Numbered from the stretch's first letter, positions 34,253 to 43,396 are shown. The stretch is DNA of 64,000 bases from FEB-7 sp963698265 (GCA_963698265.1 CAVOQC010000002.1:62001-126000); one strand, 5' to 3'. Numbers and translations are program-made. Notes: generated by a model from the sequence alone, not told the origin.

Positions 34253-35455
34253 TCAGTGGATGATCCCGAGTTCGCTGCCGACCTTGGCAAAGGCGCGCAC
34301 GGCCTGCAGCACCTGCTCGGGCGTGTGGGCCGCGCTCATCTGCGTGCGGATGCGTGCGCGGCCCTTGGGCACCACCGGGTAGGAGAATCCGATCACGTAC
34401 ACGCCCTCGGCCAGGAGCGCATCCGCCATGCGCGTGGCGAGCGCAGCGTCCCCCAGCATCACCGGGATGATCGGATGCGAGCCGGGCACGAGGTCGAAGC
34501 CGATCGCGCGCATCTCGCTTCGGAAGGTTTCGCCGTTCTCCCGGACCCGCCGACGCAACTGCGCGCCTTCCTCGCCCGCGAGCAGCTCGAGCACCTTGAG
34601 GGAGGTCGCGGCGATCACCGGGGCCAGCGTGTTGGAAAAAAGGTAGGGCCGGGAGCGCTGGCGCAGGAGCTCCACGATCTCGCGCCGCCCCGCGGTGTAG
34701 CCGCCGGAAGCGCCGCCCATGGCCTTGCCGAGGGTGCCGGTGAGGATGTCGACCCGGCCCTCGACGCCGCACAACTCCGGCGTGCCACGCCCGCCTTCGC
34801 CCACGAATCCCACCGCGTGGGAATCGTCCACCATGGTGAGCGCGTCGTGGCGCCCGGCAATCTCGCAGAGCGCGCCCAGGTTCGCGACGATGCCGTCCAT
34901 GGAAAAGACGCCGTCCGTGGCGATCAGCTTGAAGCGCGCGCCCGCGGCGTCGGCCTCTTTCAGCTTCGCCTCGAGGTCCGCCATGTCGTTGTTGCGGTAG
35001 CGGTAACGCTTCGCCTTGCAGAGGCGGATGCCGTCCACGATGCTCGCGTGGTTCAGCTCGTCGCTCACGACCGCGTCTTCCTCGGTGAGCAGCGTCTCGA
35101 AGAGGCCGCCGTTCGCGTCGAAGCAGCTGCCGTAGAGGATGCAGTCGTCGGTCCCCAGGAACACGGAAAGCGCGGCCTCCAGCTCCCGGTGGACGCTCTG
35201 GGTGCCGCAGATGAAGCGCACCGAGGCCATGCCGTAGCCATAGCGCTCGAGCGCGGCCTTCGCGGTGGCCACGAGCCGCGGGTCGTCGGCAAGCCCCAGG
35301 TAGTTGTTCGCGCAGAAATTGAGGACCTCGGCGCCGTCGGCCAGCCGTATCGCGGGCGCCTGCGGGCTCGCGATGACGCGCTCGGCCTTGTGAAAACCCT
35401 CGGCACGGATCCTGTCCAGCGTTTCACGCACATGGGACAGATAGCGATCGCTCAT
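34253..35455 (-). CDS. kbl: glycine C-acetyltransferase (2-amino-3-ketobutyrate CoA ligase)
   Basis: Pyridoxal-phosphate enzyme (400 aa) that splits 2-amino-3-oxobutyrate with CoA into glycine and acetyl-CoA, right after Tdh. K244 in DILTGTLGKAMGG binds PLP, as in E. coli Kbl. NFCANNYLGLADDPR, the VDDSHAVGFVG Asp-His and CGTQSVHRELE are all conserved. It is first in the five-gene minus-strand operon. ATG 35455 gives the family's full-length N-terminus. Confidence 0.96.
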   Translation of the reverse strand: MSDRYLSHVRETLDRIRAEGFHKAERVIASPQAPAIRLADGAEVLNFCANNYLGLADDPRLVATAKAALERYGYGMASVRFICGTQSVHRELEAALSVFLGTDDCILYGSCFDANGGLFETLLTEEDAVVSDELNHASIVDGIRLCKAKRYRYRNNDMADLEAKLKEADAAGARFKLIATDGVFSMDGIVANLGALCEIAGRHDALTMVDDSHAVGFVGEGGRGTPELCGVEGRVDILTGTLGKAMGGASGGYTAGRREIVELLRQRSRPYLFSNTLAPVIAATSLKVLELLAGEEGAQLRRRVRENGETFRSEMRAIGFDLVPGSHPIIPVMLGDAALATRMADALLAEGVYVIGFSYPVVPKGRARIRTQMSAAHTPEQVLQAVRAFAKVGSELGIIH

Positions 35456-35496
35456 GGCGGTCTTATCGTCTCAGGAAAGGGGATGGGATGGACCCC

Positions 35497-35526
35497 ATTC
35501 TAGCCCGCCCCGGACCGGGGAGAAAA
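35497..35526 (-). promoter_or_regulatory. candidate promoter for kbl-tdh-bkd operon
   Basis: TAGAAT (minus strand, 35502-35497; five of six to TATAAT) lies about 42 bases before the kbl ATG. The T-rich -35 position (TTTCTC or TTTTCT at 17-18 bases) is the same run that serves as the U-tract of the upstream subtilase terminator. If both are used, terminator and promoter overlap. Confidence 0.4.
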
Positions 35527-35554
35527 AACGCCCCGGGGATCGCTCCCCGGGGCG
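35523..35554 (-). terminator. rho-independent terminator of the subtilase gene
   Basis: On the minus strand, a perfect 11-bp GC stem (35554-35544 with 35539-35529, loop of four) is followed directly by TTTTTT (35528-35523). It lies 26 bases after the stop of the S8 peptidase gene. This is the clearest terminator in the window. Confidence 0.9.
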
Positions 35555-35579
35555 CTGCGCGATGCGACTGCCGTGCGTG

Positions 35580-38573
35580 TCAGGGATCGACGCGCACGAT
35601 GGTCGGGCTGGGCAGGCCGGTTGCGCCGCCGTAGACCACCGAACCCAGGTACTTCGTGCCGGTCGTGAGCCCGCTGAAGGCAAGCCCGATCGTGCCCGTG
35701 GCGCCGATCGTGGCCGTGGCCGGGGCCGTGACCGTCATGTTCCCGGCATCCGCGGAACCGAGGTTCCAGTTGAAGAGCGTGTAGTTCGCGTCCGCCCCGT
35801 CGGTCTGCCAGCCGTGCACCACGACGAAGTAGTTGCCGGGCGCCGGGTTCACGAGGTTCACCTCTTCGGCCGAAGTGCCCGAACCGCTTCCCCCGACCTG
35901 CGAGCCGCCCGGGTTGAAGACGTAGAGGTCGAGATCGTCGTTGCCGTCGGTGAAGCTGTCGAACAGCGAGAAGCGCGCGTAGGTCGTGCCCGCGGGGATG
36001 TTCACCACGTGGATCGTGGCGCCGACCCCGGTGCCAAGCGCGGTGTTGATGTCGTTCGCCGGGTCGTCGAGCACGTTGCCCGTGATCGTGGTGGCGGGAA
36101 CGAGGCCCCGTGCCGTCGCCGAGAACGGGCCGGTGTACCCGAAGGTCACGTCGTAGCTGCCGCTCGCCGCCGCCGGCGCGGAGAGCGCCACCGGCCGCAC
36201 GACCATCGGCACGCGCACCATGTGGGTGCCGTCGGTCCACCGCAGCTGCCCGCCGGAGTAGGTGTTGAGCGCTGCCGTCGTCCGGGTGAAGGTGACCGTG
36301 AAGGTCCCGCTTGCGCCCTTCGCGAGCGTGAGCGAGGCGGGGCTGATGGCCACCGTGAACCCGGCCATGCCCGTGTAGCTCGCGGTGTAGGTCGCGGTCG
36401 AGTTGCCGACGTTGGTGACCCGGCGGGTGACCGTCTGGGTGCCCGCCATGGCGCCGATGGCGATGGAGGCCACGTTCAGGTCGCTCGGATTGATCGGCGT
36501 GAAGGCCGAGCAGAACGAACCCGGCTGCGTGCCGCAGATGAAGTTCAGCCAGTCGTTGTAGCCGGAATCGAAGACGAGCCCCGGATCGGCAGCGCTGTTG
36601 GGCTGCACGTGTCCTGCGCCCTGGCGGAAGATCAGCACCGGGTTGGTGTTCGGCGCCGGCGTGCCGCCGTCGAGCACGTCGTATCCGGTGGTCATCAGGG
36701 CCGACTTGATCGCCATCGGCGACCACGTCGGGCGCAGCTCCTTCATCAGCGCGCCCAGGCCGGCCACGTGCGGGCTCGACATGGAGGTGCCGCTCAGCAG
36801 GTCGAAGAGACGCCCGCCGTACCCTGCCGGCGAGACGCCCGCGAGGATGTCCTGTCCCGGCGCGATGAGATCGGGCTTCAGGAGGCTGCCGCCGCCGGCC
36901 ACCAGCGGCCCACGCGAGGAGAAGCTCGCCGTGAAGGGGGCCGGCGCGGTCAGCACGACGGTGGCCGTGTTGATCGTTGCCGTTGCGCCGGAGGAGGCCG
37001 CGTAGGCCTTCACCGCCGGGCGGTCGGTGTGCGGCAGGTGCACCGAGGGCACCGAATGCAGGTCGGCATTGACGGAGTTGGCCGAGGTGTTCACGAGGAT
37101 CATGCCCACGCCGCCCGCCTCCTGCACCGCGAGGCTCTTGTTCACGCGCGCGGTGATGCCCCGGTCGCACAGGACGATCTTGCCGGCCACCTTCGCCGGG
37201 TCGAGCACCGCGCCGCCATCGGCGGAGCTGTAGCAGAGTGCCACCTGCGTGGGATCCGCCCCTGGCAGGCCGGCGTCCACGGAGTCGATGAACGCGACGG
37301 GGCCGACGCCGCCCAGCGTCGCCATGGAGCCGCCGTTGTAGGTCACGGCATTGCCCAGGGTCGCGGAGCCGGCGCCGTCACGATTGTGCGTGCCCGCGGC
37401 AACCGTGGTGAGCCAGGGGCCCGGGTGTGCGACGGTGCTTGACGCGGGGCCGCTGTTGCCGGCCGAAGCTGCCACGAAGACGCCCGCATCGGCCGCGAAG
37501 AGAAAGGCGATCTCGACCGGGTCGCGGAAGTTGCTCGTCGTGCCGCTGATGGAGAAGTTGATCACGTCCACGCCGTCGGCCACCGCCTGGTCGATCGCGG
37601 CGACGCTGTCGCTGCCGAAGCAGCCGCCGTCGGTGCCGCGGCCCCAGCAGACCTTGTAGGTGGAAATGCGCGCGCGCGGCGCGATGCCGCTCACGGTGCC
37701 GAACACCGCGGCGGGCCCGGTGGCCTGCACGCCGGCGTTGCCGCCCGCGGTCGACGAGGTGTGCGTGCCGTGGCCGTCGGCGTCGCGGGGCGAGTTGTAC
37801 TCGTAGGGAAGGCTCGCCTTCACGCCCGCGTTGCCGCCGAAGCCGGCATTGAAGTACTGGGCGCCGATCAGCTTCTGGTTGCAGTTCGAGGCGTTGAACG
37901 CCTCGCCGGGCTTGCACTTGCCGTGCCAGCCGGGAATCTGGTGGTAGTCGAGCTTTCCGCCCTGCGTGCCGTTGCCGTTGGTGCCGGTGCGGTCTGAAAA
38001 GCTGGGGTGCTCGGGCCAGATGCCGGAATCGACGATGCCGATGATGACGTTCTCGCCCTTGGCCTTGGTGTTCCAGAAACCGGCCGGGCCGCTGAGGCCC
38101 AGGAAGGCCGGCGTCGTGGTGGTGTCTCTCGCCAGCAGCTCGTCCTTGGCGACGGAGAGCACATCGGGCGCGTTGCGCAGCGCCTCAGCCTGGTCCGCCG
38201 TGAGCTCGGCCGCGAAGCCGTTGAACGCGTAGCGGTATCCGTAGACCTTGCGGCCGCCGACGCCGGCAACCGCGGCGTCGTGCTTCCCGTCGAGGTAGGA
38301 GGCGTAGCGGGTGACCTTGTTGTCGTTGGGGTTGATCTTGGCGCCCTTCTTGGGCTTCGTGGCGGCGTAGCCGGCCACGCTGCCGTCGTAGGCGACGACG
38401 GGCTTGTCCGCCATGCGCACGATATAGAGCCGGTTCGACGGTGCCGAGCGCGACTTGCCGGATGCCGCCTGGCCGTTCTCCGAATCCGCCAGCGCGGCAT
38501 TCGGCAGCGCAGCCGCCCCCAGTGCGAGCGCCGCGGCAAGCGGCACGCCCCACTTCATTCCCATGGATCGCAT
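35580..38573 (-). CDS. secreted subtilisin-like (S8) serine peptidase with PA, Fn3-like and PPC-type domains
   Basis: A 997-aa exported protease. Signal peptide to about residue 29; inhibitor-I9-type propeptide (about 48-150); S8 catalytic domain (about 160-650) with D182 in IVDSGIW, H268 in DGHGTHTSS, oxyanion N372 in SAGNSGP, and S596 in GTSMSSPH. A PA insert (about 430-540, with GVGMILVNTS) lies before S596. The Fn3-like domain (about 690-780) resembles plant-type subtilases. A PPC-like domain with YVFNPGG and VVVHGWQTD follows. It is probably a scavenging protease. ATG 38573 follows GGGGGAAA. The AT-rich upstream region holds its likely promoter. Confidence 0.92.
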   Translation of the reverse strand: MRSMGMKWGVPLAAALALGAAALPNAALADSENGQAASGKSRSAPSNRLYIVRMADKPVVAYDGSVAGYAATKPKKGAKINPNDNKVTRYASYLDGKHDAAVAGVGGRKVYGYRYAFNGFAAELTADQAEALRNAPDVLSVAKDELLARDTTTTPAFLGLSGPAGFWNTKAKGENVIIGIVDSGIWPEHPSFSDRTGTNGNGTQGGKLDYHQIPGWHGKCKPGEAFNASNCNQKLIGAQYFNAGFGGNAGVKASLPYEYNSPRDADGHGTHTSSTAGGNAGVQATGPAAVFGTVSGIAPRARISTYKVCWGRGTDGGCFGSDSVAAIDQAVADGVDVINFSISGTTSNFRDPVEIAFLFAADAGVFVAASAGNSGPASSTVAHPGPWLTTVAAGTHNRDGAGSATLGNAVTYNGGSMATLGGVGPVAFIDSVDAGLPGADPTQVALCYSSADGGAVLDPAKVAGKIVLCDRGITARVNKSLAVQEAGGVGMILVNTSANSVNADLHSVPSVHLPHTDRPAVKAYAASSGATATINTATVVLTAPAPFTASFSSRGPLVAGGGSLLKPDLIAPGQDILAGVSPAGYGGRLFDLLSGTSMSSPHVAGLGALMKELRPTWSPMAIKSALMTTGYDVLDGGTPAPNTNPVLIFRQGAGHVQPNSAADPGLVFDSGYNDWLNFICGTQPGSFCSAFTPINPSDLNVASIAIGAMAGTQTVTRRVTNVGNSTATYTASYTGMAGFTVAISPASLTLAKGASGTFTVTFTRTTAALNTYSGGQLRWTDGTHMVRVPMVVRPVALSAPAAASGSYDVTFGYTGPFSATARGLVPATTITGNVLDDPANDINTALGTGVGATIHVVNIPAGTTYARFSLFDSFTDGNDDLDLYVFNPGGSQVGGSGSGTSAEEVNLVNPAPGNYFVVVHGWQTDGADANYTLFNWNLGSADAGNMTVTAPATATIGATGTIGLAFSGLTTGTKYLGSVVYGGATGLPSPTIVRVDP

Positions 38574-38700
38574 GAATTTCCCCCAGATGATCGCTTCTTG
38601 TTGGAGTGCCGAAGTGATTTCGGCTCCGGATTCCGGCCCTCGGTTGGAGTTCCGGAACGGCGACGCTACCAGAATCGGGCGCAGGATGTTTCGCGCGCGG

Positions 38701-38735
38701 GATTATTTTTGTTGTGCGGCGCAATATCGCGCCGC
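38701..38735. promoter_or_regulatory. AT-rich stretch and inverted repeat between tctA and the subtilase gene
   Basis: gcggcgc at 38716-38722 and gcgccgc at 38729-38735 form a 7-bp hairpin 12 bases after the tctA stop. It is flanked by the rare AT run gattatttttgttgt (38701-38715). On the transcribed minus strand A-rich, not T-rich, sequence follows, so it is not a classical terminator. It may mark the subtilase promoter or operator region. The remainder of 38574-38700 shows nothing definite. Confidence 0.35.
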
Positions 38736-38747
38736 GCCCGACTGCCC

Positions 38748-40280
38748 CTAGAAATCCGCCTCCGACTCGGCCTCGCGCATGCGCCGCCTGAGCGCGGCGC
38801 GGCGGTGCTGCCAGAGGGCGAAGGCGACGGAGGCCGCCGACAGGCCGAGCAGCGCCCCGGAGATCGGCCGCGTCATGAAGAGCCACGGGTCGGCGTCGGT
38901 CATGATCGCGCGCACGAGGTTCGTCTCGATCTGGTCGCCGAGGATCACGCCCAGGATGAAGGGTGCAAGCGGAATGCCGGTCTTCATCATCAGGTAGCCC
39001 AGCACGCCGAAAGCGAGCAGCACGTAGACCGTCGACATCGCGTTGCCGAGCGCATAGGCGCCGACCACGCACAGCACCAGCACGACCGGGAAGAGGATCG
39101 ACTTGGGCACCGTCACCACCTTCAGCGCCCAGCGCGCGCCCAGCCCCATGATCACCACCATGATCGGGTGCGCGAGCAGGTAGGCCGCGAAGACGCCGTA
39201 GGCGATCGTCGGGTGCTGCGTGATGAAGAGGGGCCCGGACTGGATGCCGTGGATCGTGAGTGCGCCGAGCATCACGGCGGTCACCGCGTCGCCCGGAATC
39301 CCGAAGGCCATGATGGTGACGAGCGAGCCGCCGACGTTCGCGTTGTTGGCCGATTCGGCCGCGATCACGCCCTCGGGAATGCCCTCGCCGAACTGCTCGG
39401 GCCGCTTCGAGAACTTCTTCGCCTGGTCGTAGGCCATCATGTTGGCGGCACTTCCGCCGATGGCCGGCAGCACGCCGATCCACAGGCCGACGAGCGACGA
39501 CCACAGCAGCAGGAAGGGCCGCGACAGGATCTCCCCGAGCACTTTGAGCTGCGAGACCCGGAGGTTTGCCGCCGCCTCGATGGCCCGCGCCGCCTGGCCC
39601 GCGCCGCCCGCCCTTTCCACGTCGCCCATGATCTGCGCGAAGGCGAACACGCCGATGAGCACCGGCAGGAACGGAATGCCGCCCTCGAGGAACTCGATGC
39701 CGAGGGTGAGCCGCGGCGCGCCCAGCATCGGATCGTTGCCCAGCACGGTCACGATGAGCCCGATCATCCCGGACAGGAGCCCCTTCAGGAGCGAGCCCTC
39801 GATCAGCCCGGCCACCATCGAGAGCGCGAGCACGAAGAGCGAGAAGTATTCCCAGGGGCCGAACTCGAGGGCGAGTGCGGCGAGCGGCCCCGTGGCGGTG
39901 ATGAGGAACACCCCTCCCAGCAGCCCGCCGAAGAAGGACGCCCAGATGCCCAGCCAGATCGCGCGCCCCGGCTCGCCCTTCGTCGCCATCGGATGGCCGT
40001 CGAAAGTGGTCGCCACGGCCGAGGGCGTGCCGGGAATGCCCAGCAGCGTGGCGGTGACGAGCCCGCCCGCGGAGCCGCCGACGTAGAGCCCGACCATCGC
40101 CGCGAGGCCCTGCAGCGGATCGAGCCCGAAGGTGAACGGCAGCGCCACGATGATCGCCATGGTGATGGTGACCCCGGGGAGCGCGCCTCCGATGATGCCC
40201 GCGAGCGTGCCGAGGAAGAGCGGGATGAGGTACTTGAACTGCGCGACGTTGACGAGGGCGCTTCCGAGCTGCTCGTACAT
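38748..40280 (-). CDS. tctA: tripartite tricarboxylate transporter large permease (TctA)
   Basis: Large membrane subunit (510 aa, about 11-12 helices) of a periplasmic-receptor-dependent carboxylate importer of the TctCBA type. It shows the conserved GTLAGIIGGALPGVTITMAI opening, SAGGLVTATLLGIPGTPSAVATTFDGHPMATKGEPGRAI and FGIPGDAVTAVMLGAL, the two glycine/proline repeats of the family. Substrate could be citrate, tartrate, phthalate or others; the receptor decides. It is last of a tctC-tctB-tctA operon, two bases after tctB. Confidence 0.95.
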   Translation of the reverse strand: MYEQLGSALVNVAQFKYLIPLFLGTLAGIIGGALPGVTITMAIIVALPFTFGLDPLQGLAAMVGLYVGGSAGGLVTATLLGIPGTPSAVATTFDGHPMATKGEPGRAIWLGIWASFFGGLLGGVFLITATGPLAALALEFGPWEYFSLFVLALSMVAGLIEGSLLKGLLSGMIGLIVTVLGNDPMLGAPRLTLGIEFLEGGIPFLPVLIGVFAFAQIMGDVERAGGAGQAARAIEAAANLRVSQLKVLGEILSRPFLLLWSSLVGLWIGVLPAIGGSAANMMAYDQAKKFSKRPEQFGEGIPEGVIAAESANNANVGGSLVTIMAFGIPGDAVTAVMLGALTIHGIQSGPLFITQHPTIAYGVFAAYLLAHPIMVVIMGLGARWALKVVTVPKSILFPVVLVLCVVGAYALGNAMSTVYVLLAFGVLGYLMMKTGIPLAPFILGVILGDQIETNLVRAIMTDADPWLFMTRPISGALLGLSAASVAFALWQHRRAALRRRMREAESEADF

Positions 40281-40282
40281 CG

Positions 40283-40756
40283 CTAGAAATCCGTCCAGCG
40301 CCCGCGGGGCAGCAGGATCTTCAGGTAGCCGTCGAACACGTAGTACGTGCCGGCCGTCGCGGCGAGGGCGACGGCGGCGACGAGCGCCCAGCGGCGCGGT
40401 GTGCGCGGCGGCTCGAGTGCGACCTGCATGACCGCCACGAAGGCGAACGTGGCGAGCCGGAACCCGACCAGCGGCAGCGCGAGCACGTAGGCGCCGAAGA
40501 TCGCGAACAGGAGGACCACCATCGAGTAGCGGGGCGCGGGCCCTCGCGGGCGCGCCGCGGGGCCGGATCGCCGGTGCTTCACGACATCCACCGCCACGAG
40601 CGCCGCGGCGAACGCTGCGGTGATCGCCAGCACGATGCGCGGATAGAAGGCCGGGCCGATGGGCACGAGGGGATTGTGCTCGAGCGAGAGCGTCGCCCAG
40701 TACAGGGCGATGCTCGCGACGAGCACGACGCCGCCCGTGATGGTGTCGCGGCCCAT
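40283..40756 (-). CDS. tctB: tripartite tricarboxylate transporter small permease (TctB)
   Basis: Small membrane subunit (157 aa), four hydrophobic helices: about 8-24, 37-56, 76-105 and 123-141. The family start ...GVVLVASIALYWATLSLEHNPLVPIGPAFYPRIVLAI carries the FYPR motif of TctB. It pairs with TctA in the inner membrane. It lies 21 bases after tctC and two before tctA. Confidence 0.92.
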   Translation of the reverse strand: MGRDTITGGVVLVASIALYWATLSLEHNPLVPIGPAFYPRIVLAITAAFAAALVAVDVVKHRRSGPAARPRGPAPRYSMVVLLFAIFGAYVLALPLVGFRLATFAFVAVMQVALEPPRTPRRWALVAAVALAATAGTYYVFDGYLKILLPRGRWTDF

Positions 40757-40777
40757 GGCCTCGCGGGAACGGCCCGG

Positions 40778-41722
40778 TCAGCGCTTCAGGAGGCCCAGCT
40801 CCTTCGCGAGATCCTGGTTGACCTTGTCGTTGTCCTTGAGGAACGAGGCGTACTCGGCCCCGTTCAGGAAGTTCACGAGCGTTCCCTGTTTGGTCATCGC
40901 CTCCTCGAACCCCGGCTCCTTCGCGGCCTCGGCACAGGCCGAGCGCAGCTTCGCCATCACATCCGCCGGCGTGGACGCCGGTGCGAGCAGCCCGCGGTTC
41001 ACGGCGTAGATCACGTCGACGCCCAGCTCCTTCAGCGTCGGGACGTCGGGTACCGCGGCATTGCGCTTCGCGGTGGCGATCGCGAGGAAGCGCAGCTGGC
41101 CGGCGTCGGCCTTGCCCTTCTGCGTCAGGTTCGACTCCGCCATGTCGATGTGGCTGCCGAGGAGCGCGTTCATGCGCGGCGCCGTGCCGTCATAGGGCAC
41201 GTACTTGAACTTCACGCCCGCGCCCTTCTCGACCAGCGCCGGGAAGAAATGGCTGGTGGAGCCGAGCGAGGCGCCCACGGTGATCTGGCCGGGGCGCGTC
41301 TTGGCGTCGGCGAACATCGCCTTCGCGTCCTTCCACGGCGACTTCGGCGACGAGGTGAGGATCGAGGGTGTGGAGCTCACCAGGCAGATGGGCTGGAAAT
41401 CCGACCACGCCACGTCGGCCACGCCGGTGTAATAGGTGGAGTGGAGCGAGTCGTGCACGGCGAAGATCGTGTAGCCGTCGGCGGCCGAGTCCTTGGCCTC
41501 CTTCGCGCCCTTCGTCCCCGAGGCGCCGCCCACGTTCGCGATCACGACGGTGTCGCCCAGGTGCTTCTGCAGGAAGGGCCCGAACGTGCGGTAGATCACG
41601 TCGGTGTCGCCGCCCGCGGCCCACGGCACGATCAGCTTGACGGGGCGCTCGGGGTACGCGGCGGAAGCGGGGAACGTGCCCGCGAGCGCGACGGCGGCGA
41701 GCAGGGCAATGGACTTCATCAT
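40778..41722 (-). CDS. tctC: tripartite tricarboxylate transporter receptor (TctC/Bug)
   Basis: Periplasmic receptor of the adjacent TctBA importer (314 aa). Signal peptide to about residue 22 (FPASAA-Y), then YPERPVKLIVPWAAGGDTDVIYRTF. It differs from the usual GGxxDxxAR by GGDTDVIYR, and has GASLGSTSHF at the ligand turn. It is more diverged from the orphan Bug protein at 6946 than a recent duplicate would be. Start ATG 41722 (the tandem ATG at 41719 is equivalent) after GGAGGAG. Divergent from the aspartate dehydrogenase gene across less than 100 bases. Confidence 0.94.
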   Translation of the reverse strand: MMKSIALLAAVALAGTFPASAAYPERPVKLIVPWAAGGDTDVIYRTFGPFLQKHLGDTVVIANVGGASGTKGAKEAKDSAADGYTIFAVHDSLHSTYYTGVADVAWSDFQPICLVSSTPSILTSSPKSPWKDAKAMFADAKTRPGQITVGASLGSTSHFFPALVEKGAGVKFKYVPYDGTAPRMNALLGSHIDMAESNLTQKGKADAGQLRFLAIATAKRNAAVPDVPTLKELGVDVIYAVNRGLLAPASTPADVMAKLRSACAEAAKEPGFEEAMTKQGTLVNFLNGAEYASFLKDNDKVNQDLAKELGLLKR

Positions 41723-41767
41723 GGTCGGGGCTCCTCCGGAAGTGGGCCTGCGTTTGGAGTGGTTGCC

Positions 41768-41787
41768 CGGACATACTAGACTGTCCG
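41768..41787. promoter_or_regulatory. inverted repeat in tctC / aspartate dehydrogenase divergent region
   Basis: cggaca at 41768-41773 and tgtccg at 41782-41787 form a 6-bp inverted repeat around tactagac, placed between the tctC start (41722) and the dehydrogenase start (41818). TACTAG in the centre could be a -10 for the plus-strand gene. The position fits a shared operator. Confidence 0.4.
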
Positions 41788-41817
41788 ATGGAGCCACTCA
41801 AACGGAGTCGACCCGGA

Positions 41818-42630
41818 ATGCGAATCGGCCTGCTCGGCGGGGGCGTCATCGCAAGGCTGTTCCTGGACCACGTGCACGGCGCGGGCGGGGACGAGCGCGT
41901 GGTGGCTGTCGCCGGGCGCAGCGCAGCATCGTCCGCGCGGGCCCTGGCGCAGGAGCGCGGCGTGCCGTTCGTCGTCGGCACCGCGGCGCTCATCGCCGCG
42001 CGCCCCGAGGTGGTGGTGGAGGCCGCGTCCCACGATGCGGTGCGCGAGCACGCGGAGGCGCTGCTGTCGAGCGGCATCGCGGTGATCGTGCTCTCCGGGG
42101 GCGCGCTCGCGGACGACGGCCTGCGCGGCCGGCTCGAGCGCGCGGCCACGGAGCATCACGCGCTGCTCTACGTGCCCTCGGGCGGCATCGGCGGGCTCGA
42201 CGCGCTGAAGGCCGCGTGCGCGGCCGGCGTCGAGGAGGTGAGCATCGCCGTCACCAAGCCACCGGAGGCGTGGAAGGGCATCGCCTTCGTCGAGGCGCTG
42301 GGCATCGACCTCGACCGCCTTCCGGGGCCGGTCACGCTCTTCGAGGGCAGCGCCCGCGAGGGCGTGCCGCACTTTCCCGCGAACGTGAACATCGCAGCCG
42401 TGCTCTCGCTCGCCGGCGTCGGATTCGACCGCACGCGCCTGAAGGTCGTCGCGGACCCCGCGCTGCGGTTCAACACCCACTTCATCCGCGTGAAGGGCAG
42501 GACCGGCACCATCGACCTGCGCTTCGAGAGCGTGCCCTCGCCCGACAACCCGAAGACGGCGATGCTCGCCTGCTACAGTGCGCTCGCGGCGTTCCGGCAG
42601 TTCGCCTCGCCGGTGCGCTACGGCACGTAG
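41818..42630 (+). CDS. aspartate dehydrogenase family protein
   Basis: NAD(P)-dependent L-aspartate dehydrogenase-type enzyme (270 aa, the family length is about 265-270), giving iminoaspartate and then oxaloacetate plus ammonia. N-terminal Rossmann motif GLLGGGVIARLFL; family signatures VYVPSGGIGGLDALKA-like (YVPSGGIGGLDAL), VTKPPEAWKG, FPANVNIAAVLSLAGVGFDRT and the His in NTHFIRVKGRTG. ATG 41818 is preferred because it opens the Rossmann strand and has GGAG ten bases upstream; ATG 41788 is the alternative. It is next to a FAH-family gene on the same strand. Confidence 0.88.
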   Translation: MRIGLLGGGVIARLFLDHVHGAGGDERVVAVAGRSAASSARALAQERGVPFVVGTAALIAARPEVVVEAASHDAVREHAEALLSSGIAVIVLSGGALADDGLRGRLERAATEHHALLYVPSGGIGGLDALKAACAAGVEEVSIAVTKPPEAWKGIAFVEALGIDLDRLPGPVTLFEGSAREGVPHFPANVNIAAVLSLAGVGFDRTRLKVVADPALRFNTHFIRVKGRTGTIDLRFESVPSPDNPKTAMLACYSALAAFRQFASPVRYGT

Positions 42631-42659
42631 CGGCCGGGCGCCATTCACGAAGGAGAGCC

Positions 42660-43379
42660 ATGAACCAGAAGCAATCGGGTGACGCCCTTCACGTGATCGA
42701 CATCGGCCCGCCGCCCTCGCTTCCGGTCGCCGGAAGCCAGGCGCGCTTTCCCGTCGGGCGCATCTTCTGCGTCGGCCGCAACTACGCCGACCATGCGCGG
42801 GAAATGGGCCACGACCCCGACCGCGAGCCGCCGTTCTTCTTCATGAAGGCCGCCAGCGCGATCGTGCAGGACGGCTCGACGATCGCCTACCCTGTCGCGA
42901 GCAAGGACGTGCACCACGAGATAGAGATGGTGGTCGCGATCGGCAAGGGCGGCGCGAACATTCCGGTGCACCATGCGCTGGAACTTGTCTGGGGCTACGG
43001 CGTCGGGCTGGACATGACGCGCCGCGACCTCCAGGGCGAGGCGAAAAAGCTGGGCCGGCCGTGGGAAATGGGCAAGAGCTTCGACGAGAGCGCGCCCGTC
43101 TCGGCGCTGCGGTCAGCCGCGGAAATCGGGCATCCGGCGCGGGGAGAGATCACGCTCGAGGTGAACGGCGAGGTGCGGCAGCGCGGCGACCTCGCGATGC
43201 AGATCTGGAGCGTGCCCGAGCAGATCGCGCACCTGTCCGGCCTCGTCACGCTCAGGCCCGGTGACCTGATCTTCTCGGGCACCCCGGCGGGCGTGGGCCC
43301 GGTCAAGGCGGGCGACAGGCTCGTGGGCCACGTGGAAGGCGTGGGAGACCTCGTCATCACCTACCGGAGCGCGGCGTAG
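42660..43379 (+). CDS. FAH-family hydrolase, fumarylpyruvate-hydrolase-like
   Basis: Fumarylacetoacetate-hydrolase-family enzyme (239 aa) with a full metal site: E87 and E89 in HHEIEMVVAIG and D118 in GLDMTRRD. The pieces FPVGRIFCVGRNYADHAREMGHDPDREPPFFFMK and LQGEAKKLGRPWEMGKSFD match the fumarylpyruvate/acylpyruvate hydrolase branch. These enzymes cleave C-C bonds of acylpyruvates and some decarboxylate oxaloacetate. It lies 29 bases after aspartate dehydrogenase with AGGAGAG before the ATG, so the pair may handle the carbon imported by TctCBA. It makes a useful contrast with the ligand-poor relative at 1123. Confidence 0.88.
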   Translation: MNQKQSGDALHVIDIGPPPSLPVAGSQARFPVGRIFCVGRNYADHAREMGHDPDREPPFFFMKAASAIVQDGSTIAYPVASKDVHHEIEMVVAIGKGGANIPVHHALELVWGYGVGLDMTRRDLQGEAKKLGRPWEMGKSFDESAPVSALRSAAEIGHPARGEITLEVNGEVRQRGDLAMQIWSVPEQIAHLSGLVTLRPGDLIFSGTPAGVGPVKAGDRLVGHVEGVGDLVITYRSAA

Positions 43380-43396
43380 GACGGTTGGCGCAGCGC

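Noticed and set aside
35454..37442. 662-codon plus-strand frame over the subtilase.
   Set aside because: Shadow frame inside a sure S8 peptidase gene; composition is Arg/Gly/Ala/Val-rich and domainless.
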